Origin: AC-37 sp034663685
Lineage (GTDB): Bacteria; Actinomycetota; Thermoleophilia; Solirubrobacterales; Thermoleophilaceae
DNA length: 30,981 nt
Direction: 5' to 3'
Assembly: GCA_034663685.1 (NCBI GenBank)
Contig: JAXDJC010000207.1
Location: forward strand, 1 to 30,981
Shown here piece after piece: positions 1 through 6,689 of the stretch (within the stretch, counting starts at the first letter, position 1; each line of letters begins with the position of its first letter). The notes beneath the pieces are model-generated. The model was not told the DNA's origin. It made no database searches and saw nothing but the letters and a program-made list of their open reading frames with translations. The position numbers and the translations under genes were made by a program.

Positions 1-108
1 GCCCGACAGCCACCAGATGAACAGGAACAGGACGACGAACCAACTGGGGTCCACGCCTATGCGAATGCCGAAGATTCGCGCCAGCTGTATGGAGCGGCCA
101 CCGGGCAT
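1..108 (-). CDS. Site-2-protease-like M50 metallopeptidase, N-terminal fragment
   Basis: An open frame of 36 codons starts at ATG 108 and runs off the left edge of the window. The peptide begins MPGGRSIQLARIFGIRIGVD and continues PSWFVVLFLFIWWLSG. This is the usual opening of actinobacterial site-2 proteases (M50B): a short RIFGI-[RP]-I-x-V-xPSW stretch followed by the first membrane helix. Members are intramembrane zinc proteases that usually cut anti-sigma factors or other membrane proteins. The HExxH zinc motif normally comes after this helix, so it lies outside the window and cannot be checked. GGAG sits only one base before the ATG, so the ribosome site is not ideal. The gene is divergent from the isocitrate dehydrogenase gene, with 65 bp between starts. 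The family call rests on a short conserved N terminus only. Confidence 0.7.
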   Translation of the reverse strand, partial: MPGGRSIQLARIFGIRIGVDPSWFVVLFLFIWWLSG

Positions 109-125
109 GCTCCAATCGTGGCAGA

Positions 126-131
126 CATAAT
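126..131 (+). promoter_or_regulatory. Possible -10 box (CATAAT) for the isocitrate dehydrogenase gene
   Basis: CATAAT lies in the 65-bp divergent intergenic space and is one of the most AT-rich hexamers in this part of the window. It differs from the TATAAT consensus at one base and would place transcription start near 138-140, giving a leader of about 35 nt that contains the AAAGGA ribosome site at 162-167. I see no good -35 hexamer at the usual distance, so the call is tentative. Confidence 0.3.
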
Positions 132-173
132 GCTCCGCCGGGCGACGCCCAAGACCACCAGAAAGGACCGACG

Positions 174-1268
174 TTGGCTTATCGCGTGACCTTCATACCG
201 GGCGACGGGACCGGCCCCGAGATCTCCGAGGCCGTGCGCCGCGTTCTCGAGGGCACGGGCGTGGAGTTCGAGTGGGACTGGCAGGACGCGGGCGCCGACG
301 TGTACGAGCAGGAGGGCACGCCGCTGCCCGACCGCGTGCTCGAGTCGATCCGCGAGCGCAAGCTCGCGATCAAGGGCCCCATCACCACGCCGGTCGGCTC
401 CGGCTTTCGCTCGATCAACGTGGCGCTGCGCAAGGAGCTCGACCTGCATGCCTGCCTGCGCCCGTGCAAGGCCTACGAGGGCGTGCGCACACGCTTCCCC
501 GAGACCGACGTGGTGGTGGTGCGCGAGAACCACGAGGACCTGTACGCGGGGGTCGAGTACGAGCTGGGCGACGAGAAGACCGACAGGCTGCGCCAGTTCA
601 TCGCCGACACCGAGGGCACCCGGCTGCGCGAGGACATCGGGGTGACCATCAAGGCGATCTCCGTCTACGGCACCAAGAAGATCGTGCGCGAGGCGTTCGA
701 GTACGCGAAGGCCTACGGGCGGTCCAAGGTCACCGCTGTGCACAAGGCGAACATCATGAAATACACCGATGGTTTATTTCTGAAGACCGCTCAAGAAGTT
801 GCACAGGAGGAATATCCGGACATCGAGTTCGAGGACCGGATCGTGGACAACCTGTGCAACCAGCTCGTGTCGCGCCCGGAGGAATACGACGTGCTGGTGC
901 TGCCCAATCTGTACGGCGACATCGTGTCCGACCTGGCCGCCGGGATGATCGGGGGCCTCGGATTGGCACCGGGTGCCAACGTGGGTGAGGAGTACGCCGT
1001 CTTCGAGGCAACCCACGGCTCGGCGCCCAAGTACAAGGGCCAGAACAAGGTGAACCCGATGGCGCTGATGCTCTCAGGCGTGATGCTGCTCAATCACATC
1101 GAGGAGCGCGACGCCGCCCAGCGGCTCGAGAACGCGATCGCGGAGGTGATCCGCAAGGGCGAGAAGGTGACCTATGACATGAAGCCCAACCGCGACGACC
1201 CGACCGCCGTGGGCACGTCCGACGTGGCCGACGCGGTGATCGAGGAGATGGAAAGGGTGGCCGCTTAG
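174..1268 (+). CDS. Isocitrate/isopropylmalate dehydrogenase family enzyme, probably isocitrate dehydrogenase
   Basis: 364 aa, start TTG 174 with AAAGGA at 162-167 (6-base spacing). The enzyme oxidatively decarboxylates a 2-hydroxy acid using NAD(P)+. Visible family motifs are IPGDGTGPEI at the N terminus, the substrate loop S80-I-N82-V-A-L-R86, the RENHEDLYAG block, VHKANIMKYTDGLF (catalytic lysine region), NLYGDIVSDLAAG (metal aspartates), and THGSAP at 280-285. The S-x-N-x-x-L-R loop is typical of isocitrate rather than isopropylmalate enzymes. After HGSAP come K286, Y287 and V293, the residue types that hold the NADP 2'-phosphate in E. coli Icd, although the overall length resembles the short NAD enzymes. 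Residues 196-214 are written in AT-rich codons including a TTA. The gene ends exactly where the convergent wHTH gene ends. TCA-cycle role inferred, with mdh close by. A homoisocitrate or tartrate dehydrogenase role cannot be fully excluded. Confidence 0.9.
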   Translation: MAYRVTFIPGDGTGPEISEAVRRVLEGTGVEFEWDWQDAGADVYEQEGTPLPDRVLESIRERKLAIKGPITTPVGSGFRSINVALRKELDLHACLRPCKAYEGVRTRFPETDVVVVRENHEDLYAGVEYELGDEKTDRLRQFIADTEGTRLREDIGVTIKAISVYGTKKIVREAFEYAKAYGRSKVTAVHKANIMKYTDGLFLKTAQEVAQEEYPDIEFEDRIVDNLCNQLVSRPEEYDVLVLPNLYGDIVSDLAAGMIGGLGLAPGANVGEEYAVFEATHGSAPKYKGQNKVNPMALMLSGVMLLNHIEERDAAQRLENAIAEVIRKGEKVTYDMKPNRDDPTAVGTSDVADAVIEEMERVAA

Positions 1269-1679
1269 CTACGCGGCCGTGAATCCCCGTCCGTCCTTCT
1301 TCACCGCGCCCTCGCTCTGCAGGTTGCCGACCACCCGGTACAGGTAGTTCTTCTGCTTCATGCCGAGCTGATCGCCGATCGCCGACACCGAGATGCCGGG
1401 GTTCTCGCGGATCACGCCGAGCACCTGGTCGGCGCGGTTTGCGCCTCCCCGTCCACGCCGGCGACGGCGGCCGTTGCCGCCCGATGCACGGCGGGTGGCG
1501 GTGCTCGCGTTGCGGCTGCCCGGCGGGCGGCCGGGACCGCGGCGGCGCGGCGCGGCGGTCCCCACACCTTCGAGGGCTTCCTTCGCCTTTTCGAGCTGGA
1601 GGTACTCCTCGTACAGCGGGCGCAGCTCCTTGAGCCGGTTGTCGATAGCTGCGCGCTGCTCCGTCAGAAAGTCAGCCAT
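1269..1679 (-). CDS. Small winged-helix DNA-binding protein with basic linker
   Basis: 136 aa, start ATG 1679 with AAGGAG at 1686-1691 (6-base spacing). Three parts are visible. Residues about 1-40 are a charged helix (AIDNRLKELRPLYEEYLQLE) that could form a coiled coil. Residues about 43-85 are a basic, low-complexity linker containing an AT-hook-like GRPPGSR and a run of RRRRRGRGG. The C-terminal 50 residues look like a winged helix-turn-helix (VLGVIRENPGISVSAIGDQLGM, then KKDGRGFTAA as the wing and end). This suggests a nucleoid-associated or local transcription regulator. No enzyme motif is present. It is divergent from mdh with 30 bp between start codons and convergent with the isocitrate dehydrogenase gene at zero spacing. 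Regulation of these neighbours is possible but unproven. Confidence 0.75.
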   Translation of the reverse strand: MADFLTEQRAAIDNRLKELRPLYEEYLQLEKAKEALEGVGTAAPRRRGPGRPPGSRNASTATRRASGGNGRRRRRGRGGANRADQVLGVIRENPGISVSAIGDQLGMKQKNYLYRVVGNLQSEGAVKKDGRGFTAA

Positions 1680-1709
1680 TAAAGGCTCCTTCCGTGGAAA
1701 GGTGAGTGA

Positions 1710-2639
1710 ATGAGAAAGAAGATAACCGTAGTGGGTGCAGGCAACGTGGGTGCAACCACTGCACAGCGTCTTGCGGAACGCGATTACGCGGACGTGGTCG
1801 TGGTGGACATCGTCGAGGGCATGCCGCAGGGCAAGGCGCTCGACCTCAACCAGTCAGGCCCGGTGGTGGGCTACGAGCCCAACGTGGTCGGCACGAACGG
1901 TTACGAGGAGACCGCCGGGTCCGACATAGTCGTAATCACATCAGGGTTTCCGCGCCAGCCGGGTATGAGTCGCGACGACCTCCTCGCCAAGAACAAGGAG
2001 ATCGTGGGTGGAGTGGCGGAGCAGGTGAAGGACCGCTCGCCCGACGCGATCGTGATCGTGGTGACCAACCCGCTCGACGCGATGTGCCACGTGGCCTACG
2101 ACGCCACGCAGTTCCCGCGCCAGCGCGTGATCGGCATGGCGGGCATCCTCGACTCGGCGCGCTTTCGCACGTTCCTCGCGTGGGAGCTCGGCGTATCCGT
2201 TCGCGACGTGACCGGGTTCGTGCTCGGCGGCCACGGCGACACGATGGTGCCGGTGGTGTCGTACACGAACGTGGCGGGTGTGCCGGTGCGGCAGAAGATC
2301 GCGGACGAACGGCTGGAGGAGATCGTGCAGCGCACGCGCGACGGCGGGGCCGAGGTGGTCAAGCTGCTCCAGAAGGGGTCGGCGTTCTATGCGCCGTCGG
2401 CGGCCGCCGTGGAGATGGTCGACTCGATCGTCTTCGACCAGAAGCGCGTGCTGCCCTGTGCCGCTCTGTGCCAGGGGGAGTTCGGGATCGACGGCCTGTT
2501 CGTGGGCGTGCCGGTTCGGCTCGGCACGGAGGGCATCGAGGAGATCATCGAGATCGACCTGGACGAGGCGGAGAAGGCCGAGCTGGGCAAGTCGGCCGAC
2601 GCCGTCAAGGAGCTGGTCGAGGCCCTGAAGAACGTCTGA
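1710..2639 (+). CDS. mdh: Malate dehydrogenase (LDH-like type)
   Basis: 309 aa, start ATG 1710 with a GGAAAGG ribosome site ending 7 bases upstream. It interconverts malate and oxaloacetate with NAD. The Rossmann loop is VVGAGNVGAT (7-16), and D33 at the end of strand 2 indicates NAD rather than NADP. R82 sits in the mobile loop (PRQPGMSRDDL) where malate dehydrogenases have Arg and lactate dehydrogenases have Gln. R88 and R151 are the other substrate arginines, and H175 in GGHGDTMVP is the catalytic histidine. The length is normal for the family and the N terminus is complete. Transcription probably ends at the perfect hairpin just downstream. It lies near the isocitrate dehydrogenase gene, a plausible TCA grouping interrupted by the minus-strand wHTH gene. 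Confidence 0.96.
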   Translation: MRKKITVVGAGNVGATTAQRLAERDYADVVVVDIVEGMPQGKALDLNQSGPVVGYEPNVVGTNGYEETAGSDIVVITSGFPRQPGMSRDDLLAKNKEIVGGVAEQVKDRSPDAIVIVVTNPLDAMCHVAYDATQFPRQRVIGMAGILDSARFRTFLAWELGVSVRDVTGFVLGGHGDTMVPVVSYTNVAGVPVRQKIADERLEEIVQRTRDGGAEVVKLLQKGSAFYAPSAAAVEMVDSIVFDQKRVLPCAALCQGEFGIDGLFVGVPVRLGTEGIEEIIEIDLDEAEKAELGKSADAVKELVEALKNV

Positions 2640-2649
2640 CGGATTGACC

Positions 2650-2680
2650 CGAGTGGCGCCGCGCCGGGCGGCGCCACTCG
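2650..2680. terminator. Bidirectional hairpin between mdh and the ABC permease gene
   Basis: A perfect 13-bp inverted repeat: left arm 2650-2662 (CGAGTGGCGCCGC), 5-base loop GCCGG, right arm 2668-2680. It lies in the 47-bp gap between two convergent genes, the expected place for a shared terminator. No T-run follows on either strand, as is common in high-GC actinobacteria, so efficiency is unknown. Confidence 0.75.
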
Positions 2681-2686
2681 ACTCTC

Positions 2687-5260
2687 CTACTCGTACTGCA
2701 GTGCGTTGAGCGGATCCAGCCGAGCGGCGCGCCGCGCCGGCAGGATCGCGGCCACCACGCCGGCGATCGCGGCGATGAACGTGAACACGATCAGCGTGCC
2801 GACCGGTACCACGAACTCCACGCTGTACTGGCTGAGCGCCGCGGTGGCGAGCGCCGCCAGGAACAGCCCCACCGCGATGCCGAGCGTGGCTCCGATCAGC
2901 GCGGTGATCACGCTCTCGTGCCGGATCATGCGCCGCACCTGGCGCCGGGTCATTCCCACGGCCCGGAGCATCCCGAGCTCCCGCGTGCGCTCGAACACCG
3001 ACAGCACGAGCGTGTTCACGATCCCGAACAGGCTCACGATCACCGCGAGGGCGAGCATCACGTTGAAGATCCCCAGCAGGCTGTCGAAGTCCTTCTCCTG
3101 CTCCTTGCGGAAGGCCGCGGCCGTCTTGATCTGGGCGTCCGGGAACGGCTTGAGCCGCTGCTCGAGCGCCCTGGTCGTGGCGGCGTTGGTGGCGTTCGTG
3201 TCCACGAACGTGAAGCGGTCCTCCTTGGTCTTGAAGGCGTGGTCGTAATTCGCCTTCGAGACGGTCACGTCGCCGAGCCCGAGCGGGTCGAAGGCCGGCG
3301 GGTCGCTGACCCCGCCCACGCGCAGGTGGAGCTTGGCGCCGGACACTGAGGTCAGCTCCAGAGGGCTGCCGATCTTCAGGTGGTGGTCGTCGGCGAACGT
3401 CTTCGTGACGATCGCCCCGCTCGAGTTCAGCTGCTGCAGCGACGAGTCGTTGCCCTTCTGCCACTCGAAGCGGAACACGCGGCCCACCGCGGCCGGGTCC
3501 ACCCCGTCCACCTTGGTCCTCTTGCCGAAGGCGCGCGCCTCGTCCTGCGCGATGCCGGTCACGCCGGCCACTCCGGGCACGCTCTTCACGGCGCCCGCGG
3601 CGGCCGGGTCGATCGGCGAGAAGCCGTCGCGGCCGTAGACCACGTACTCCGCTCGCACCTGGCGCTCGAGCGCGTGGGTGTTGGACTTCTTGAACCCGTT
3701 GCCGAGCACCGCCACGAACGCCACGAGCGCCACGCCGATCATCAGCGCGGCGGCGGTGACCGCCGTACGGCCGGGGTTGCGCGTGGCGTTGCGCCGCGCG
3801 AGCCGCCCGGCCGAGCGGCCGAAGCGCTCGGACGGCCAGCCCAGCACGCCCGCCAGCGGCTTGACGAGCCGTGGCGAGAGCAGCGCCACGCCCACGAACA
3901 GGAGCAGCACGCCGGGCGCCATCAGGATGAACCGCGTGCCTATCTTCAGCCCACCGCCGAACAGCGCGTAGGCGAGGATCGCCACCGCGAGCAGCGTGGT
4001 GGTGGCCGCGATCCGGCCGAACCAGCCGCTGATGCGCGACGGGGGCAGCACGGCTCCCTCGCGCATGGCCGCCACCGGCGAGACGCGCGTGGCGCGCAGC
4101 GCGGGGGCCAGGCCGGCGAGCAGCGTCACGATCACCCCGAGCCCGAAGGCCACGAGGATCGTGCGCAGCGAGAACACGAGGCCCGACTGCGGCAGCGCGA
4201 GCCCGGACGAGCGGAAGACCGCGTCGAGCATCTTGGCCAGCCCGAGCCCTGCGAGCAGGCCGAGGAGCGAGGCCACGATGCCCACCACGAGCGTCTCGGT
4301 GAGCACTGACGCGAGCACCTGGCGGCGCGACGCACCGATCGTCCGCAGCATCGCGAACTCGCGGACGCGCTGGGCGACCGTTATCGAGAGCGTGTTGAAG
4401 ATGATGAACGCGCCGACGAAGATCGAGACCCCGCCGAACGCGAGCAGCGCCTTCTGGATGATCCCGATGAACTGCTTGAGGCCGTCGAGCCCGAAGCGGT
4501 CGTCCGCCTCGGCGCTCTGCACGCGGAACTGCGGCAGCGCGGCCGAGAGGTCGGCGCGCAGCTGCTTGGGGGCGATGCCCCGCTTGGCCGACACCAGCAC
4601 GCCGTCGAGCTGGCCGGCCTTGCCGAACAGCTGCTGCGCGCGCGGGAGGTCGAAGACCGCGATCGTGGCCGTGCCCAGCGACTGGACGCTGCCGAAGTTG
4701 GCGATGCCCACGACCCTGAAGCGCTGCTCCGGCCCGTGCGACTTGATCTGCACGGAGCTCCCGATCGGGAACCTCTGGTCCTTGGACGTGCCGGTGTCGA
4801 TCACGACCTCGTCGCGCCCCGAGGGCCAGCGGCCCTGGGTCAGCTTGAACGGCACCATCGACTCGCCTCCATGCGTGCCCGACTCGTGGCCGCCGCCGAA
4901 GAACGGGCCGGTTCCGATCGGCTTGCCCTTGCGGTCGATGATCTTGGTCTGGTCGTCCGTCACGTCGCCGATGGCGGCCGCCACACCGGGGAGCGCGCGC
5001 ACCTTGCCGAGCGCGGCGCCCGGGATCGTGGGGGTGGTCAGGCTGTCGCTCGCGAAGCTTCGGTCGAAGGCCTGCTTGGCGTTCACGACCGCGTCGGTCC
5101 CGCCGTACGAGGCCTTGCTGAGCTGGTCGGCCGCGCCGAGCATCGTGTCGGTGAGCGTGTAGGCGCCGGCCACCATGGCCACGCCGAGCACGATGGCCAG
5201 GGCCGTGAGCGCCGTGCGCAGCTTGCGGCCGGACATCCCCTTGAGAGCAGCCTTGGTCAC
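2687..5260 (-). CDS. ABC transporter permease, MacB/FtsX type with two FtsX domains
   Basis: 857 aa, start GTG 5260, which overlaps the ATPase stop as GTGA. An open frame continues upstream but only as a shadow of the ATPase gene, so this start is preferred. Order: membrane helix at about 17-39 (ALTALAIVLGVAMVAGAYTL); extracytoplasmic MacB-like domain at about 40-265; FtsX domain near 268-390 with the motif REFAMLRTIGASRRQV; two or more helices near the middle; a second extracytoplasmic domain; a C-terminal FtsX domain near 725-857 with FERTRELGMLRAVGMTRRQV and the terminal PARRAARLDPLNALQYE. This duplicated layout is typical of the 800-900 aa actinobacterial permeases that pair with a LolD/MacB-like ATPase and probably export or extract a lipid, peptide or lipoprotein substrate. 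The substrate is unknown. It is the last gene of the minus-strand operon. Confidence 0.93.
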   Translation of the reverse strand: MTKAALKGMSGRKLRTALTALAIVLGVAMVAGAYTLTDTMLGAADQLSKASYGGTDAVVNAKQAFDRSFASDSLTTPTIPGAALGKVRALPGVAAAIGDVTDDQTKIIDRKGKPIGTGPFFGGGHESGTHGGESMVPFKLTQGRWPSGRDEVVIDTGTSKDQRFPIGSSVQIKSHGPEQRFRVVGIANFGSVQSLGTATIAVFDLPRAQQLFGKAGQLDGVLVSAKRGIAPKQLRADLSAALPQFRVQSAEADDRFGLDGLKQFIGIIQKALLAFGGVSIFVGAFIIFNTLSITVAQRVREFAMLRTIGASRRQVLASVLTETLVVGIVASLLGLLAGLGLAKMLDAVFRSSGLALPQSGLVFSLRTILVAFGLGVIVTLLAGLAPALRATRVSPVAAMREGAVLPPSRISGWFGRIAATTTLLAVAILAYALFGGGLKIGTRFILMAPGVLLLFVGVALLSPRLVKPLAGVLGWPSERFGRSAGRLARRNATRNPGRTAVTAAALMIGVALVAFVAVLGNGFKKSNTHALERQVRAEYVVYGRDGFSPIDPAAAGAVKSVPGVAGVTGIAQDEARAFGKRTKVDGVDPAAVGRVFRFEWQKGNDSSLQQLNSSGAIVTKTFADDHHLKIGSPLELTSVSGAKLHLRVGGVSDPPAFDPLGLGDVTVSKANYDHAFKTKEDRFTFVDTNATNAATTRALEQRLKPFPDAQIKTAAAFRKEQEKDFDSLLGIFNVMLALAVIVSLFGIVNTLVLSVFERTRELGMLRAVGMTRRQVRRMIRHESVITALIGATLGIAVGLFLAALATAALSQYSVEFVVPVGTLIVFTFIAAIAGVVAAILPARRAARLDPLNALQYE

Positions 5261-6048
5261 GAGTGCGACACCGCCTCGAGGCCGGCGAGCACGTCCGCGC
5301 GGCTCGGCCTGTCGAGGTCGCTCACGATCGCGCCGTCCGCGAGGAACAGCACGCGGTCGGCGGTGGCCGCGGCGGCCGGATCGTGGGTCACCATCAGCGT
5401 GGTCTGCCCGTAGGCGTCCACGGACTCGCGGATCAGGTCGAGGATCTCCTCGCCCGTCTTCGTGTCGAGGTTGCCGGTCGGCTCGTCGGCGAACAGGATC
5501 GTGGGTGAGCCCACCAGTGCCCGGGCCACCGCCACGCGCTGCTGCTGCCCGCCCGAGAGCTCGGAGGGGCGGTGCGAGCGCCGGTCGGTCAGGCCCGTCT
5601 GGGCCAGGATCTGCTCGAGCCGCTCGCTCGGGATGTCGGTGCCGGCGATCTGCGACGGGAGCGTGACGTTCTCCTCCGCCGTGAGCATGGGGAGCAGGTT
5701 GAAGAACTGGAAGATGAAGCCGACGTGCTCGCGGCGCAGCTTGGTCAGCTCGTTGTCGTCCATGCCCACCACCTGCCGGCCGGCCACCGCCACGCTCCCG
5801 GAGCTGGGCTTGTCGAGCCCGGCGAGGATGTGCATGAGCGTCGACTTGCCCGAGCCCGACGGGCCCATGACGGCGGTGAACTGGCCGCGCGGGACATGGA
5901 TGGTCACGCCGCGGAGCGCGTCCACGCACGAGTCGCCCGAGCCGTAGCGGCGGGTCACGTCGACCGCGGCGAGGGCGGGGCTGCCGCCGGCGGTGCCGTT
6001 CGAGCCTGTCGCGGCCGGGGCGGCGTCGGTGCTGTGAGTCCAGAACAT
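5257..6048 (-). CDS. ABC transporter ATP-binding protein, MacB/LolD family
   Basis: 263 aa, start ATG 6048 with AAGGAG at 6054-6059 (5-base spacing). An upstream in-frame start near 6114 would overlap the SRPBCC gene and lacks a ribosome site. Motifs in order: Walker A GPSGSGKST (62-70), Q-loop in FIFQFFNLLPMLTA, signature LSGGQQQRVAVARAL, Walker B ILFADEPTGNLD and the switch histidine in MVTHDP. QQQ after the signature glycine and the DEPTGNLD Walker B are hallmarks of the LolD/MacB/FtsE group. The first 25 residues are a poorly conserved Ala/Gly/Ser-rich lead. It should power the permease encoded immediately downstream, with which it is translationally coupled. Confidence 0.95.
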   Translation of the reverse strand: MFWTHSTDAAPAATGSNGTAGGSPALAAVDVTRRYGSGDSCVDALRGVTIHVPRGQFTAVMGPSGSGKSTLMHILAGLDKPSSGSVAVAGRQVVGMDDNELTKLRREHVGFIFQFFNLLPMLTAEENVTLPSQIAGTDIPSERLEQILAQTGLTDRRSHRPSELSGGQQQRVAVARALVGSPTILFADEPTGNLDTKTGEEILDLIRESVDAYGQTTLMVTHDPAAAATADRVLFLADGAIVSDLDRPSRADVLAGLEAVSHS

Positions 6049-6061
6049 CGAGTCTCCTTGT

Positions 6062-6526
6062 CTAGGCGGCGAGGGCCATGCCCGAGCCGGCCGTTGCCTC
6101 AATTTCGCTTGCAATCCGGCCGAGCGCGCGGTCGAGCGCCCCGGCGGCGAGCAGTGCGTCGGTGGCCTGGGCCAGCAGGCGTCCGACGAGTCCTCCGCCC
6201 TTCACGGAGACCGTAGCCCAAACCTCCGTCTCATTTCCAGTCGTCTCGAAGGCCTCGTACTCCACGTCGAGGTCGATCGGGCCCGACGCCGTGAGGGCGA
6301 AGCGGCCCTCCTCGGCCTGCTCCACGTCGACCTCGAACGAGGCCGAGCGCCCGGCCAGGCGGCCCGATACGCGGGCACGCGTGCCGGACTCGAGCCGGTC
6401 GCCGTCGATGCCGTCCACGGCGAAGTCGATCGGCGCCCAGCGGCGGATCGAGTCGGGATCGGAGAGGACGGCGATCACATCGTCGGGGGTTCCGCTGACG
6501 TTCGTATGTGTGGACCAGGAGCTCAT
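6062..6526 (-). CDS. SRPBCC-fold protein (polyketide cyclase/CoxG-like)
   Basis: 154 aa from ATG 6526. The frame stays open upstream to a GTG at 6610, but the extra 28 residues are not domain-like and that GTG has no correctly spaced ribosome site, so the start is uncertain. The sequence has the usual START/SRPBCC pattern: THTNVSGTPDDVIAVLSDPDSIRRWAPIDF at the N terminus (written here only as a guide to strand and helix 1), a beta-rich centre, and a long C-terminal helix with GGGLVGRLLAQATDALLAAG. Such proteins bind hydrophobic ligands; the specific ligand is unknown. The stop is 13 bp before the ATPase start, so it is probably the first gene of the transporter operon. A link to lipid handling is an inference. 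Confidence 0.75.
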   Translation of the reverse strand: MSSWSTHTNVSGTPDDVIAVLSDPDSIRRWAPIDFAVDGIDGDRLESGTRARVSGRLAGRSASFEVDVEQAEEGRFALTASGPIDLDVEYEAFETTGNETEVWATVSVKGGGLVGRLLAQATDALLAAGALDRALGRIASEIEATAGSGMALAA

Positions 6527-6677
6527 GGGTGCAGCATCGGGGCCGGGCGGCTCCGCGTCGTCGGCCCAGAAGGCGATTTCGTGCACGCCGCTGGGACTAC
6601 TACGGCGCACTCCTTGTCATCCCTGAGGAGGACCCCCCGTCGTCGCGGCGGCGGACGCCGGGGACCGGCGGCGGCGC

Positions 6678-6683
6678 TAGCTT
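6678..6683 (+). promoter_or_regulatory. TANNNT -10 box placed for a leaderless transcript of the first kinase gene
   Basis: TAGCTT is followed by exactly 6 bases (GGGCCC) and then the ATG at 6690. No Shine-Dalgarno sequence is present in that space. A -10 box at this distance would put the first transcribed base at or next to the A of ATG. No clear -35 is visible in the GC-rich upstream sequence. Confidence 0.45.
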
Positions 6684-6689
6684 GGGCCC

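Noticed and set aside
57..743. 228-aa minus-strand frame over the isocitrate dehydrogenase gene
   Set aside because: Shadow frame. It also covers the M50 start in a different reading frame; the 36-codon M50 fragment matches its family, this frame matches nothing.
3380..4309. 309-aa plus-strand frame antisense to the permease
   Set aside because: No motif and low-complexity composition; the minus-strand frame has clear FtsX domains.
5261..5929. In-frame extension of the permease frame to 1080 aa, covering the ATPase gene
   Set aside because: This part is an out-of-frame shadow of the ABC ATPase, which has all its motifs in another frame; GTG 5260 overlaps the ATPase stop and fits the family N terminus.
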